From Actinomycetes bacterium (GTDB lineage Bacteria > Actinomycetota > Acidimicrobiia > Acidimicrobiales > RAAP-2), in contig JAJYXS010000006.1 in assembly GCA_021801615.1 (NCBI GenBank), positions 1 to 15,479 on the forward strand: a stretch of DNA of 15,479 bases. Direction: 5' to 3'. Shown here piece by piece: positions 1-7,204 of this stretch. The translations under genes were made by a program, and so were the position numbers. The number at the start of each line of letters is the position of its first letter. Position 1 is the stretch's first letter. The notes beneath the pieces were generated by a model. It saw nothing but the letters and a program-made list of their open reading frames with translations. It searched no databases and was not told the origin of the DNA.

Positions 1-1556
1 ACTACTGCTGCGTCCACGCGTCGAGCGCACTTCGCGCCGCGGGGTACGAGACGGTCATGGTCAACTGCAACCCCGAGACGGTCTCGACCGACTACGACAC
101 CTCCGACCGCCTCTACTTCGAGCCGCTCACCGCAGAGGACGTCGCGAACGTGCTCGACGCCGAGGCGGGTGCCGGCGGGCGGGTCGCGGGCGTCGTGGTG
201 TCCCTCGGCGGCCAGACCCCTCTGAAGCTGGCCCACTCCCTGCCGCCGGGGATGGTGCTCGGGACCAGCCCCGCCTCGATCGACCTGGCCGAGGACCGGC
301 GGCGCTGGAACGCGCTATGCGAGGAGCTGGGCCTCCCCCAGCCCGCCGGGGGGACCGCGGTCAGCGTCGACGAGGCGCTCGCGGTCGCGCACCGCGTCGG
401 GTACCCGGTGCTGGTCAGGCCCAGCTACGTGCTCGGCGGGCGGGCGATGGAGATCGTCTTCACCGACGCAGAGCTCCGGCGGGTGATGGCCGGGCTGCGG
501 CTCGAGCGGGAAGGCGGGGTGACCGCGGAGCGCCCGGTGCTCGTGGACCGCTTCTTGGAGGACGCTGTCGAGATCGACGTCGACGCCATTCGCGACCGGG
601 CCGGAGAGGTGCTCGTCTGCGGCGTGATGGAGCACGTGGAGCAGGCCGGCGTCCACTCGGGCGACTCCGCGTGCGCGCTCCCGCCGCAGTCCCTCTCCGA
701 GGAGGTGCTCGGGGTCCTCGACCGCTCCACGCGTGCGCTCGCCGAGGCGCTCGGGGTCCAGGGGCTGCTGAACGTGCAGTACGCGGTGAAAGACGGGGTC
801 GTCCACGTCCTCGAGGCGAACCCGCGCGCGAGCCGGACCGTGCCGTTCGTGGCGAAGGCCACCGGCGTCCCTTTGCCCGCGCTCGCCGCGCGGGTCATGG
901 TCGGCCAGACCCTCGACGAGCTGCGCGCACAGGGGCTGCTCCATGCCTCGGGCACCCTGCCGAGCCTCGGGCACGTGAGCGTGAAGGAGGCGGTGATGCC
1001 CTTCGACCGCTTCCCCGGGGTCGACACCCTGCTCGGGCCCGAGATGCGCTCGACCGGCGAGGTGATGGGCGTGGACTCGACCTTTGGGCTCGCGTTCGCG
1101 AAGAGCCAGTCCGCGGCGGGGACCGGGCTCCCCCGCTCGGGGACCGTGTTCCTCTCGCTCGCGGACCGCGACAAGCCCGGCGGGCTCGACGTCGCCCGCA
1201 AGCTCGTCGAGCTCGGGTTCTCGATCGCTGCCACGCTCGGCACGGCCGGGTACCTGCGCGACCGGGGCGTGAGGGTCGACACCCTGGTGGCGAAGGTGGG
1301 AGAGGAGCGGATCGCCGCGGACGCCGTCGAGCTGATCGCGGGCGGCAAGGTGCAGATGGTCGTCAACACGCCTCGCGGCCGCGGGTCGCGCGACGACGGC
1401 GTCCACATCCGGGCGGCGGCGCTCGCGCACCACGTGCCGTGCATCACGACCCTCTCCGCTGCGCGGGCGGCGGTCGCAGGCATCGCGGACCGCACGCGGC
1501 ACCCGCTCGTCGTGCGCAGCCTCCAGGAGCTCCACGGTGCGACGGTCCCCAGCTGA
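1..1556 (+). CDS. carB: Carbamoyl-phosphate synthase large subunit, C-terminal half (5' end outside window)
   Basis: This is the C-terminal half of the subunit that makes carbamoyl phosphate from bicarbonate, ammonia (passed from CarA) and two ATP, for pyrimidine and arginine synthesis. The reading frame is open from base 3 and reads YCCVHAS, then VNCNPETVSTDYDTSDRLYF, a highly conserved CarB block about 60% into the protein. About 517 residues are visible of a family length near 1,070. They cover the second ATP-grasp unit (RPSYVLGGRAMEIV; LEANPRASRTVPFVAKATG) and the allosteric MGS-like domain in the last 130-140 residues (LGTAGYLRDRGV; VNTPRGRGSRDDG). The true start lies upstream; the methionine at 57 is internal. 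The stop at 1554-1556 lies inside pyrD, giving a 20-base overlap that suggests co-transcription. carA is expected just upstream but is not visible. Confidence 0.97.
   Translation, partial: YCCVHASSALRAAGYETVMVNCNPETVSTDYDTSDRLYFEPLTAEDVANVLDAEAGAGGRVAGVVVSLGGQTPLKLAHSLPPGMVLGTSPASIDLAEDRRRWNALCEELGLPQPAGGTAVSVDEALAVAHRVGYPVLVRPSYVLGGRAMEIVFTDAELRRVMAGLRLEREGGVTAERPVLVDRFLEDAVEIDVDAIRDRAGEVLVCGVMEHVEQAGVHSGDSACALPPQSLSEEVLGVLDRSTRALAEALGVQGLLNVQYAVKDGVVHVLEANPRASRTVPFVAKATGVPLPALAARVMVGQTLDELRAQGLLHASGTLPSLGHVSVKEAVMPFDRFPGVDTLLGPEMRSTGEVMGVDSTFGLAFAKSQSAAGTGLPRSGTVFLSLADRDKPGGLDVARKLVELGFSIAATLGTAGYLRDRGVRVDTLVAKVGEERIAADAVELIAGGKVQMVVNTPRGRGSRDDGVHIRAAALAHHVPCITTLSAARAAVAGIADRTRHPLVVRSLQELHGATVPS
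1525..1529 (+). promoter_or_regulatory. Ribosome binding site for pyrD
   Basis: AGGAG sits 7 bases before the GTG at 1537, inside the end of carB. It favours this start over the in-frame GTG at 1564, which has no purine-rich block at a suitable distance. Confidence 0.6.
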
Positions 1557-2502
1557 CCTGCGCGTGAGCGCGGTCCTCGCGACGGCAGTCGGGCCGCTGC
1601 GGCTCCGCTCCCCGGTGATGACCGCGTCGGGGACCTCCGGCCACGGCGCGGAGCTCGCCGCCTACGGCCCGCTCGGGGAGCTCGGCGCCGTGGTGGTGAA
1701 GTCCCTCGCGGCCTTTCGGTGGCCGGGGAACGACGGCGTGAGGGTACGCGCTGCGCCGGGCGGCTCGATGCTGAACCGCGTCGGGCTGCAGGGCCCGAGC
1801 GTCGCCGCGTGGCGCGACCGCCACCTGCCCGCCCTGCTCGAGCACGGCGCGACGGTGGTCGCCAGCATCTGGGGACGGACGGCCGTCGAGCTCGCCGCGG
1901 CGGCCGAGGCGCTCAGAAGACCCGGTGCCCCCGGGGCCGGCGCGGGCATCGCGGGCGTGGCCGCGGTGGAGGTGAACCTGAGCTGTCCGAACCTCTCGGG
2001 CCATCCGATCGCCCATTCGAAGGCGGCGACGGCCGAGGCGGTCGCCGCCGTCGCGTCCGTCCTTGGAGGATCCGAGGTGCCGCTGTGGGCCAAGCTCGGC
2101 CCCGCGGTCCCCGACATCTGCGAGCTCGCCGCCGCCGCCCTCGAGGCCGGCGCCTCCGGCCTCACGCTCGTGAACACGATGCCGGGGATGCGGGTCGACG
2201 TCGACGACGGCCGCGCGCCGTTCGTCGGCGGGCTGTCGGGTCCCGCGCTCCACCCGGTCGCGCTCCGCGCGGTGCGCGACTGCAGGCAGGCGTTCCCCTC
2301 CACGCCGATCGTCGGAGTCGGGGGGGTCTCGTGCGGAAGGGATGCCGCCGAGCTGCTCGTGGCGGGCGCGAACGCGGTCCAGGTCGGCACGGCGACGTTC
2401 GCCGACCCGCGCGCGCCCTGGCGCGTGCAGGACCAGCTCGCCGCCTGGTGCGCGCGACGGGGGACGTCGGTGGAGGAGCTGAGCGGTGCCCTCCTCCGCT
2501 GA
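1537..2502 (+). CDS. pyrD: Dihydroorotate dehydrogenase, class 1 (1B-like catalytic subunit)
   Basis: This FMN enzyme oxidises dihydroorotate to orotate in pyrimidine synthesis. The 321 residues show class 1 landmarks: the FMN-contacting VVVKS near residue 53, MLNRVGLQGPS, the active-site block VNLSCPNLSG with cysteine at about 150, AKLGP, the GGLSGPAL segment, and the C-terminal phosphate-binding VGVGGVSCGRDAAELL followed by AVQVGTATF. A cysteine base and a short N-terminus without a membrane helix separate it from class 2 enzymes, which use serine and quinone. Class 1B enzymes normally pair with the iron-sulfur/FAD subunit PyrK; no pyrK is visible, so it may lie upstream of carB. The GTG start is set by AGGAG 7 bases upstream and overlaps carB by 20 bases. 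The 1B versus 1A assignment is inferred from overall resemblance. Confidence 0.93.
   Translation: MRRSPADLRVSAVLATAVGPLRLRSPVMTASGTSGHGAELAAYGPLGELGAVVVKSLAAFRWPGNDGVRVRAAPGGSMLNRVGLQGPSVAAWRDRHLPALLEHGATVVASIWGRTAVELAAAAEALRRPGAPGAGAGIAGVAAVEVNLSCPNLSGHPIAHSKAATAEAVAAVASVLGGSEVPLWAKLGPAVPDICELAAAALEAGASGLTLVNTMPGMRVDVDDGRAPFVGGLSGPALHPVALRAVRDCRQAFPSTPIVGVGGVSCGRDAAELLVAGANAVQVGTATFADPRAPWRVQDQLAAWCARRGTSVEELSGALLR
2472..2478 (+). promoter_or_regulatory. Ribosome binding site for pyrF
   Basis: GGAGGAG lies 7 bases before the GTG at 2486 and within the last codons of pyrD. It is the strongest Shine-Dalgarno match in the window and fixes the pyrF start. Confidence 0.7.
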
Positions 2503-3358
2503 GGGCGGACCAGCCGAGCGGGTCACCTTCGGCGAGCGCGCCCGGGCGGCGGTCGCTGCGCTCGGTCCGCTGTGCGTCGGCGTCGATCCCTCGCCGGCGC
2601 TGCTCGGGGTCTTCGGGCTTCCCGACGACGCTGGCGGGCTCGTGGCCTTCGGTGAGACGTGCGTCGGCGCGTTGAGCGGCGTCGCCGCGGCGCTCAAGCC
2701 CCAGGTCGCGTTCTTCGAGCGCCACGGAGCGCCCGGGATCGCCGCCTTCGAGCAGGTCGTGTCGATCGCGCAGCACGCAGGCATGCTCGTGATCGCCGAC
2801 GCGAAGCGTGGTGACATCGCCAGCACGACCGAGGCGTACGCGGATGCCTGGCTCCGCGGGCCGCTCGCCGCCGACGCCGTGACCGCGACGCCCTACGTCG
2901 GCATGGGGGCGCTCTGGCCGATGGTCGTCGCGGCGCGCGAGACCGGCCGGGGCCTGATCGTGGTCGTCTCCAGCTCGAACCCCGAGGGCCGCGAGGTCCA
3001 AGAGGCCGTCGTCAGCGGCGGCGGCACCGTCGAGGAGTCGATGTTGCTGGCGATCGGCCGCTGGAACGCCGAGGAGGCGGGCCAGGCGGGCGCCGGCCGC
3101 CTCGGCTCTGTGGGCGCGGTCGTCGGCGCGACCGGGGGTGCGCCGCTCGAGCACCTCTCGAGGCTCGCCGGGGTGGTGCTGGCGCCCGGCCTCGGCGCGC
3201 AGGGCGCGACCGTGGCCGACGTGACGCGCCGGTTCGCCCGCTGCGCGCCGGGCAGCGTGCTGCCTGCGGTCTCCCGGGCGCTGCTCTCCGGAGGCCCCAG
3301 GAGGCTGCGCGAGGACGCGTCGCGCCTGCGAGACGACCTGGCGGCCGCGCTCGGCTGA
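2486..3358 (+). CDS. pyrF: Orotidine 5'-phosphate decarboxylase, type 2
   Basis: This enzyme converts OMP to UMP, the last step of UMP synthesis. The 290-residue protein carries the catalytic block IADAKRGDIAST, with Asp105, Lys107 and Asp110 as the expected charge network. DAKRGDI and a length near 290 are typical of the type 2 (mycobacterial/myxobacterial) family rather than the roughly 230-residue E. coli form. Other matches are the N-terminal CVGVDPSPALL, LKPQVAFFERHG, ATPYVGMGAL and the C-terminal APGLGAQGAT phosphate-binding region. The GTG start overlaps pyrD by 17 bases and has a GGAGGAG site, so the two are surely co-transcribed. Its TGA is followed by a repeat-rich gap, marking the end of the pyrimidine block. 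Confidence 0.96.
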   Translation: MPSSAEGGPAERVTFGERARAAVAALGPLCVGVDPSPALLGVFGLPDDAGGLVAFGETCVGALSGVAAALKPQVAFFERHGAPGIAAFEQVVSIAQHAGMLVIADAKRGDIASTTEAYADAWLRGPLAADAVTATPYVGMGALWPMVVAARETGRGLIVVVSSSNPEGREVQEAVVSGGGTVEESMLLAIGRWNAEEAGQAGAGRLGSVGAVVGATGGAPLEHLSRLAGVVLAPGLGAQGATVADVTRRFARCAPGSVLPAVSRALLSGGPRRLREDASRLRDDLAAALG

Positions 3359-3373
3359 TGGCCGGTCGGGTCG

Positions 3374-3434
3374 GGTCGGGGAGGCCGGTCGGGGAGGCCG
3401 GGCCGGGGAGGCCGGTCGCGCCTGGTCGGGGAGG
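3374..3434 (+). repeat. GC-rich tandem repeat, about 13-base unit, between pyrF and mihF
   Basis: The unit GGTCGGGGAGGCC occurs exactly at 3374-3386 and 3387-3399. A 14-base variant follows at 3400-3413 (GGGCCGGGGAGGCC), and a separated fourth copy ends at 3434 (GGTCGGGGAGGC). The array fills most of the 90-base pyrF-mihF gap and ends next to the proposed mihF -10 box. It has no convincing coding content. Confidence 0.8.
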
Positions 3435-3435
3435 C

Positions 3436-3441
3436 TACAGT
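3436..3441 (+). promoter_or_regulatory. Proposed -10 box for a leaderless mihF transcript
   Basis: TACAGT fits the actinobacterial TANNNT -10 pattern and ends 7 bases before the mihF ATG. That spacing would put the transcription start at or next to the start codon. There is no Shine-Dalgarno sequence at usual spacing; the nearest purine block, GGGGAGG, is 14 bases away. No -35 element is evident. Confidence 0.5.
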
Positions 3442-3448
3442 CGGACGC

Positions 3449-3769
3449 ATGCCGCAACCTCCTGCACTTACCCCCGAGCAGCGCCAAGCTGCCCTGGAGA
3501 AGGCCGCCAAGGTGCGAAGGGACCGGGCGGAGGTGAAGGAGAGGCTCAAGATGGGCTCTCTCAGCCTCGCCGAGCTCCTGGACCAGGCGGAGTCCGACGA
3601 GACCGTCGGGAAGATGAAGGTGCTCTCGGTGCTCGAGTCGCTGCCGGGACTCGGCAAGGTGAAGGCGCGCCGGCTCATGGCCACCGTCGGTATCGCCGAG
3701 AGCCGTCGGGTGCAAGGACTCGGGGCCAAGCAGCGGGCCGACCTCCTCGAGCACACCACGTCGCGCTGA
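3449..3769 (+). CDS. mihF: Integration host factor, actinobacterial type (mIHF)
   Basis: This is a small basic nucleoid-associated DNA-binding protein. Its 106 residues match the usual family length and layout. An N-terminal PALTPEQRQAALEKAA helix is followed by a basic RRDRAEVKERLK segment and SLAELLDQAESDETVGKMKVL. A helix-hairpin-helix-like region, ESLPGLGKVKARRLM, completes the S13-like DNA-binding fold. It is unrelated to the HU/IHF family of E. coli despite the name. Location immediately before gmk is the conserved actinobacterial arrangement. Its TGA at 3767-3769 overlaps the proposed CTG start of gmk, so translation of the two is probably coupled. It likely has its own promoter in the upstream repeat-containing gap. 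Confidence 0.95.
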   Translation: MPQPPALTPEQRQAALEKAAKVRRDRAEVKERLKMGSLSLAELLDQAESDETVGKMKVLSVLESLPGLGKVKARRLMATVGIAESRRVQGLGAKQRADLLEHTTSR

Positions 3770-4320
3770 GGACCTTCGTCCTCGTCGGCCCGGGAGGAGC
3801 AGGCAAGGGCACCGTCGCGTCGGCGCTCACCGCCCGCGTGCCGCACCTGTGGCTGAGCCGCTCGTGGACGACGCGGCCCCGACGCCCCGGCGAGGCCGAA
3901 GACGCCTACGTCTGGGTGACCCCCGAGGCCTTCCGCAGGCGCGCCGCGGACGGCGGGTTCCTCGAGTGGGCGGAGTACCTCGGCAATCTCTACGGGACCC
4001 CTGTGCCCGAGCCGCCTCCCGGCCACGACGTCCTCCTCGAGATCGACCTCCAGGGCGCGGAGCAGGTCCTTGCCAAGAACCCCGACGCGGTGGTGGTGCT
4101 GCTCCTGCCTCCTTCGCTCGAGGTCCAGCGCGAGCGGCTGGTCGCGCGCGGGGACTCGGCCGAGCACGTGCGTAGACGACTCGAGCGAGGACGCGAGGAG
4201 GTGGCGCGGGGCCAGGCGATCGCGAAGTACGTGGTGGTGAACGAGGACCTGGACCGAGCCGTGCGGGAGCTGGCCGGTATAGTGGCCAAGACCCGCAGAA
4301 AGGATGGCGATGGCTCGTAA
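3766..4320 (+). CDS. gmk: Guanylate kinase, probable CTG start
   Basis: This enzyme phosphorylates GMP to GDP with ATP, feeding GTP and dGTP pools. From CTG 3766 it has 184 residues, within the family range. The P-loop GPGGAGKGT begins at residue 8. It is followed by the GMP-binding SRSWTTRPRRPGE, FLEWAEYLGNLYGTP, LEIDLQGAEQV, the lid RGDSAEHVRRRLERGREE and the C-terminal YVVVNEDLDRAVREL. No ATG, GTG or TTG exists in this frame between the ATG at 3358 and the P-loop. Using 3358 would add 136 low-complexity residues read out of frame through mihF. CTG at 3766 overlaps the mihF stop as CTGA and gives a normal N-terminus, MRTFVLVGPGG. No Shine-Dalgarno is seen, so coupling to mihF translation is likely. 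Function is certain; the start is inferred. Confidence 0.93.
   Translation: MRTFVLVGPGGAGKGTVASALTARVPHLWLSRSWTTRPRRPGEAEDAYVWVTPEAFRRRAADGGFLEWAEYLGNLYGTPVPEPPPGHDVLLEIDLQGAEQVLAKNPDAVVVLLLPPSLEVQRERLVARGDSAEHVRRRLERGREEVARGQAIAKYVVVNEDLDRAVRELAGIVAKTRRKDGDGS
4278..4283 (+). promoter_or_regulatory. Proposed -10 box for rpoZ
   Basis: TATAGT, a near-ideal TANNNT box, lies inside the 3' end of gmk. It is about 26 bases before the preferred rpoZ start, leaving a short leader with a GAAAGG ribosome binding site. No -35 element is clear. Confidence 0.45.
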
Positions 4321-4666
4321 GACGCTCATGGACCCGCCGATCGAGCAGCTCCTCGACAAGGTGGACTCGAAGTTCACCCTCGTCGCGCTCGGCGCGCTCC
4401 GGGCGCGCCAGATCAACGCCTACTACAACAGCCTCGGCGAGGGTCTCGGGAGGATCGTCCCGCCCCAGGTCACCTCCGTCTCCGGCAAGCCCCTGTCGAT
4501 CGCCTTCGAGGAGATCGCCGCCGACAAGATCGCCTACGAACGGGCGCCCGAAGAGGAGGACGACGCCGAGCAGCGGGCGCTCGCAGAGGCGATGGAGGCG
4601 GCCATCGCCGGCGGCGCGTTCGGGGAGGATCCTGCCGTCATCGACGAGGGGCCTTCGGCCAGCTAG
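4310..4666 (+). CDS. rpoZ: DNA-directed RNA polymerase omega subunit
   Basis: Omega assists folding and assembly of the beta' subunit in RNA polymerase. The 118-residue product has the omega core DPPIEQLLDKVDSKFTLVALG, then RARQINAYYNSLGEG and KPLSIAFEEIAADKI. These are the conserved helices around the RARQI/YY segment seen in actinobacterial omega. The C-terminal 40 residues are acidic and alanine-rich and look disordered. ATG 4310 is preferred because AAAGGA lies 5 bases upstream. ATG 4304, two codons earlier, would sit directly against that site. The gene overlaps the end of gmk by 11 bases, as in other actinobacteria, and coaBC follows after 49 bases. Confidence 0.95.
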   Translation: MARKTLMDPPIEQLLDKVDSKFTLVALGALRARQINAYYNSLGEGLGRIVPPQVTSVSGKPLSIAFEEIAADKIAYERAPEEEDDAEQRALAEAMEAAIAGGAFGEDPAVIDEGPSAS

Positions 4667-4715
4667 CGCCGGCCGGCGTTTCCCACTGAAGGCCCCCCAG
4701 GCTCCGCCGGCTCCG

Positions 4716-6017
4716 GTGCGCATCGTCCTCGGCGTCTCCGGCGGCGTCTCCGCCTTCAAGGCGGTCGAGGTGTGCAGGCGCCTCGTCGACGCCGGGCACC
4801 GCGTGACGCCCGTCCTCACCGACGCGGCGCGTCGGTTCGTCGGGGTCGCCACGTTCTCGGCGCTCGCGTCCGATCCGGTCCCCTCGGGGCTCTGGGAGCC
4901 CCTCGAAGGGGGGATCGCGCACACCCGGCTCGGCCAGGCAGCTGACGCCGTCGTGGTCGCTCCGGCGACCGCGGACCTGCTCGCGCGCTACGCCGCGGGC
5001 CTGGCGGACGACCTGCTCACCGCCACGCTGCTGGCGACCAGCGCTCCGGTGGTGGTGTGCCCGGCGATGCACACCGAGATGTGGGAGCACCCCGCGGTCG
5101 CCGAGAACGTCGCGACGCTGCGGTCCCGCGGGGTGCACGTCGTGCCGCCGGAGTCCGGGCGGCTGGCAGGCGGGGACGAGGGCACCGGGCGCATGGCCGA
5201 GCCCGAGACGATCGTGGCGGCGGTCCTCGCCGTGTTGGGCTCGGGCCCGGCGCCGGCCGGGACGCACGACGCGCCGTCGGGCGCGGCGCGCACGGGGGAC
5301 CTCTCCGGGCGCGAGGTCGTCGTGAGCGCCGGGGGCACCCGCGAGGCGATCGACCCCGTGCGGGTGATCACGAACCGCTCGTCGGGAAAGCAGGGCCACG
5401 CGATCGCCGAGGCGGCCGCTGCTCGCGGCGCCCGGGTCACGCTCGTGACCGCCTCGGGACTGCCCGCGCCGGCCGGTGTCCACACGGTGCGCGTCGAGTC
5501 GGCGGCAGAGATGGCGGCTGCGATGGCCTCGGCCGCCTCCGACGCCGACGTCGTGGTGATGGCAGCCGCGGTCGCGGACTGGAGGCCGAAGGTCTCGGCC
5601 CTCCAGAAGGTGCACGGGGTGCCCGAGCTGGTCCTCGAGCCGACGCCTGACATCCTGGCTGGGCTCGCGGCCAGCCGACGGCCCGGGCAGGTGCTCGTGG
5701 GCTTCGCCGCCGAGACCGAGGACGTGATCGAGCGCGCGAAGCGCAAGCTCGAGCAAAAGGGGGTGGACCTCCTCGTCGTGAACGACGTGTCGGCGCCGGG
5801 CGCGGGCTTCGAGCACGACACGAACGAGGTGACCATCCTCGGCGCCGACGGCACCAGCACCCTCGTGCCGCTCGGCAGCAAGCGACAGGTCGCGGACTCG
5901 GTCCTGGACGCGGTGGTCGCGCGGCTGCGCCCAGGCACGCTAGACCGGGGAAGCGGCCCGGGCACGCCGGGCGCCGAGGAGCGCGCGGGCCAGGCGCGCA
6001 GGGGAGAGAGCCGGTGA
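4716..6017 (+). CDS. coaBC: Bifunctional phosphopantothenoylcysteine decarboxylase / phosphopantothenate-cysteine ligase
   Basis: The protein performs two consecutive steps of coenzyme A synthesis: CoaB joins cysteine to 4'-phosphopantothenate (CTP-dependent) and CoaC decarboxylates the product with FMN. Residues 1-180 form the CoaC flavoprotein: GVSGGVSAFKAVEVCRRL, the catalytic histidine region HTRLG (His69), APATADLLARYAAGLADDLL and PAMHTEMW. Residues from about 195 form CoaB: VVSAGGTREAIDPVRVITN, SSGKQG, AAAVADWRP, EPTPDILAGL, GFAAET and VVNDVS. At 433 residues it is slightly long, with a basic, glycine-rich tail. His119 replaces the Asn usual in the PxMNxxMW motif, and the substrate flap reads AGGDEGTGRM without the cysteine found in E. 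coli. I believe both changes are common in actinobacteria. The GTG start has no clear ribosome site. Confidence 0.95.
   Translation: MRIVLGVSGGVSAFKAVEVCRRLVDAGHRVTPVLTDAARRFVGVATFSALASDPVPSGLWEPLEGGIAHTRLGQAADAVVVAPATADLLARYAAGLADDLLTATLLATSAPVVVCPAMHTEMWEHPAVAENVATLRSRGVHVVPPESGRLAGGDEGTGRMAEPETIVAAVLAVLGSGPAPAGTHDAPSGAARTGDLSGREVVVSAGGTREAIDPVRVITNRSSGKQGHAIAEAAAARGARVTLVTASGLPAPAGVHTVRVESAAEMAAAMASAASDADVVVMAAAVADWRPKVSALQKVHGVPELVLEPTPDILAGLAASRRPGQVLVGFAAETEDVIERAKRKLEQKGVDLLVVNDVSAPGAGFEHDTNEVTILGADGTSTLVPLGSKRQVADSVLDAVVARLRPGTLDRGSGPGTPGAEERAGQARRGESR
6001..6008 (+). promoter_or_regulatory. Ribosome binding site for metK
   Basis: GGGGAGAG, in the last codons of coaBC, places its GGAG 7 bases before the GTG at 6014. 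Confidence 0.55.
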
Positions 6018-7204
6018 GAACCACCTTCACCTCCGAGTCGGTCACCGAGGGCCACCCGGACAAGATCGCGGACCAGATCTCGGACGCGGTGCTCGACGCA
6101 CTGCTCGAGCGAGACCCGATGAGCCGGGTCGCGTGCGAGGTGCTGCTCACGACCGGGCTCGTCGTGATCGCGGGGGAGGTCACGACGGAGACCTACGTGG
6201 ACATCCCGACGATCGTGCGCAAGGTCATCACCGACATCGGCTACGACAACGACGCGTACGGTTTCAACGGCCACACCTGCGGCGTGCTCGTCGCGCTCGG
6301 CGGCCAATCCCCCGACATCGCCCGTGGCGTGGACGCGGCGATGGAACTGCGCAGCGGCTCGGGGGGCGAGGACCAGCTGAACGCCCAGGGTGCGGGGGAC
6401 CAGGGGATGATGTTCGGGTACGCGTGCGACGAGACGCCGGACCTCATGCCGATGCCGATCTGGCTGGCGCACCGCCTGGCGCAGCGCCTGTCGCAGGTGA
6501 GGCGCGTCGGCGTCCTGCCGTACCTGCGCCCCGACGGCAAGACCCAGGTGAGCGTCGCCTACGAGGGCGGACGACCCGTCGCCGTCGACACGGTGCTGAT
6601 CTCCACCCAGCACCAGCCCGGCATCGACGTCGAGACGCTCCTCATCCCGGACCTGGACGAGCACGTCGTGCACCCGCTGCTGCCGAGGGACCTCGACACC
6701 GAGAAGCTCCGGCTCCTCGCGAACCCGACGGGCCTCTTCGAGCTGGGCGGCCCCCAGGCGGACACGGGGCTGACCGGTCGCAAGATCATCGTCGATACCT
6801 ACGGCGGCATGGCGCGCCACGGCGGCGGCGCGTTCTCCGGGAAGGACCCCTCGAAGGTCGATCGCTCCGCGGCCTACGCCGCGCGCTGGGTGGCCAAGCA
6901 CGTGGTCGCCTCGGGCGCCGCGCGCCGCTGCGAGCTGCAGGTCGCCTACGCGATCGGGGTCGCCTATCCCGTGTCGATCGCGCTCGAGACGTTCGGCACC
7001 GAGACGGTCGACCCCGAGCGCATCGTCGCCGTCCTGCGAGAGCTGTTCGACCTGCGGCCTGCAGCCATCATCCGGGACCTGGATCTGCGGCGCCCGATCT
7101 ACCGGCGCACCGCCGCGTACGGCCACTTCGGCCGCAGCGACAAGGAGTTCACCTGGGAGCAGACCCCGAGGCTGGACGACCTGCGCCGCGCGCTGGGCCT
7201 CTGA
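6014..7204 (+). CDS. metK: S-adenosylmethionine synthetase
   Basis: This cytosolic enzyme makes SAM from methionine and ATP. The 396 residues have the full set of family signatures. These are SVTEGHPDKIADQISDAVLD near the N-terminus (His14, Asp16), GAGDQGMMFGYA, the DTGLTGRKIIVDTYGG block, and the glycine-rich loop GGGAFSGKDPSKVDRSAAY before the last third. The C-terminus RRTAAYGHFGR is typical. The GTG start overlaps the coaBC TGA as GTGA, with a GGAG site inside coaBC, so translation is coupled. No SAM riboswitch is possible in the overlap, so any methionine control must act elsewhere in the operon. The final codon and TGA overlap the proposed priA CTG start. Confidence 0.97.
   Translation: MRTTFTSESVTEGHPDKIADQISDAVLDALLERDPMSRVACEVLLTTGLVVIAGEVTTETYVDIPTIVRKVITDIGYDNDAYGFNGHTCGVLVALGGQSPDIARGVDAAMELRSGSGGEDQLNAQGAGDQGMMFGYACDETPDLMPMPIWLAHRLAQRLSQVRRVGVLPYLRPDGKTQVSVAYEGGRPVAVDTVLISTQHQPGIDVETLLIPDLDEHVVHPLLPRDLDTEKLRLLANPTGLFELGGPQADTGLTGRKIIVDTYGGMARHGGGAFSGKDPSKVDRSAAYAARWVAKHVVASGAARRCELQVAYAIGVAYPVSIALETFGTETVDPERIVAVLRELFDLRPAAIIRDLDLRRPIYRRTAAYGHFGRSDKEFTWEQTPRLDDLRRALGL

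Noticed and set aside
3359..3448. CRISPR-like array in the repeat region
   Set aside because: Units are about 13 bases and directly adjacent, without unique spacers.
5950..6016. SAM riboswitch before metK
   Set aside because: metK overlaps coaBC by four bases, so there is no leader; no S-box-like sequence is seen.
6133..7200. Upstream extension of the priA frame through metK
   Set aside because: The frame is open only because stops are rare at this GC content; the sequence is Arg/Gly/Pro-rich and metK is certain in the other frame.
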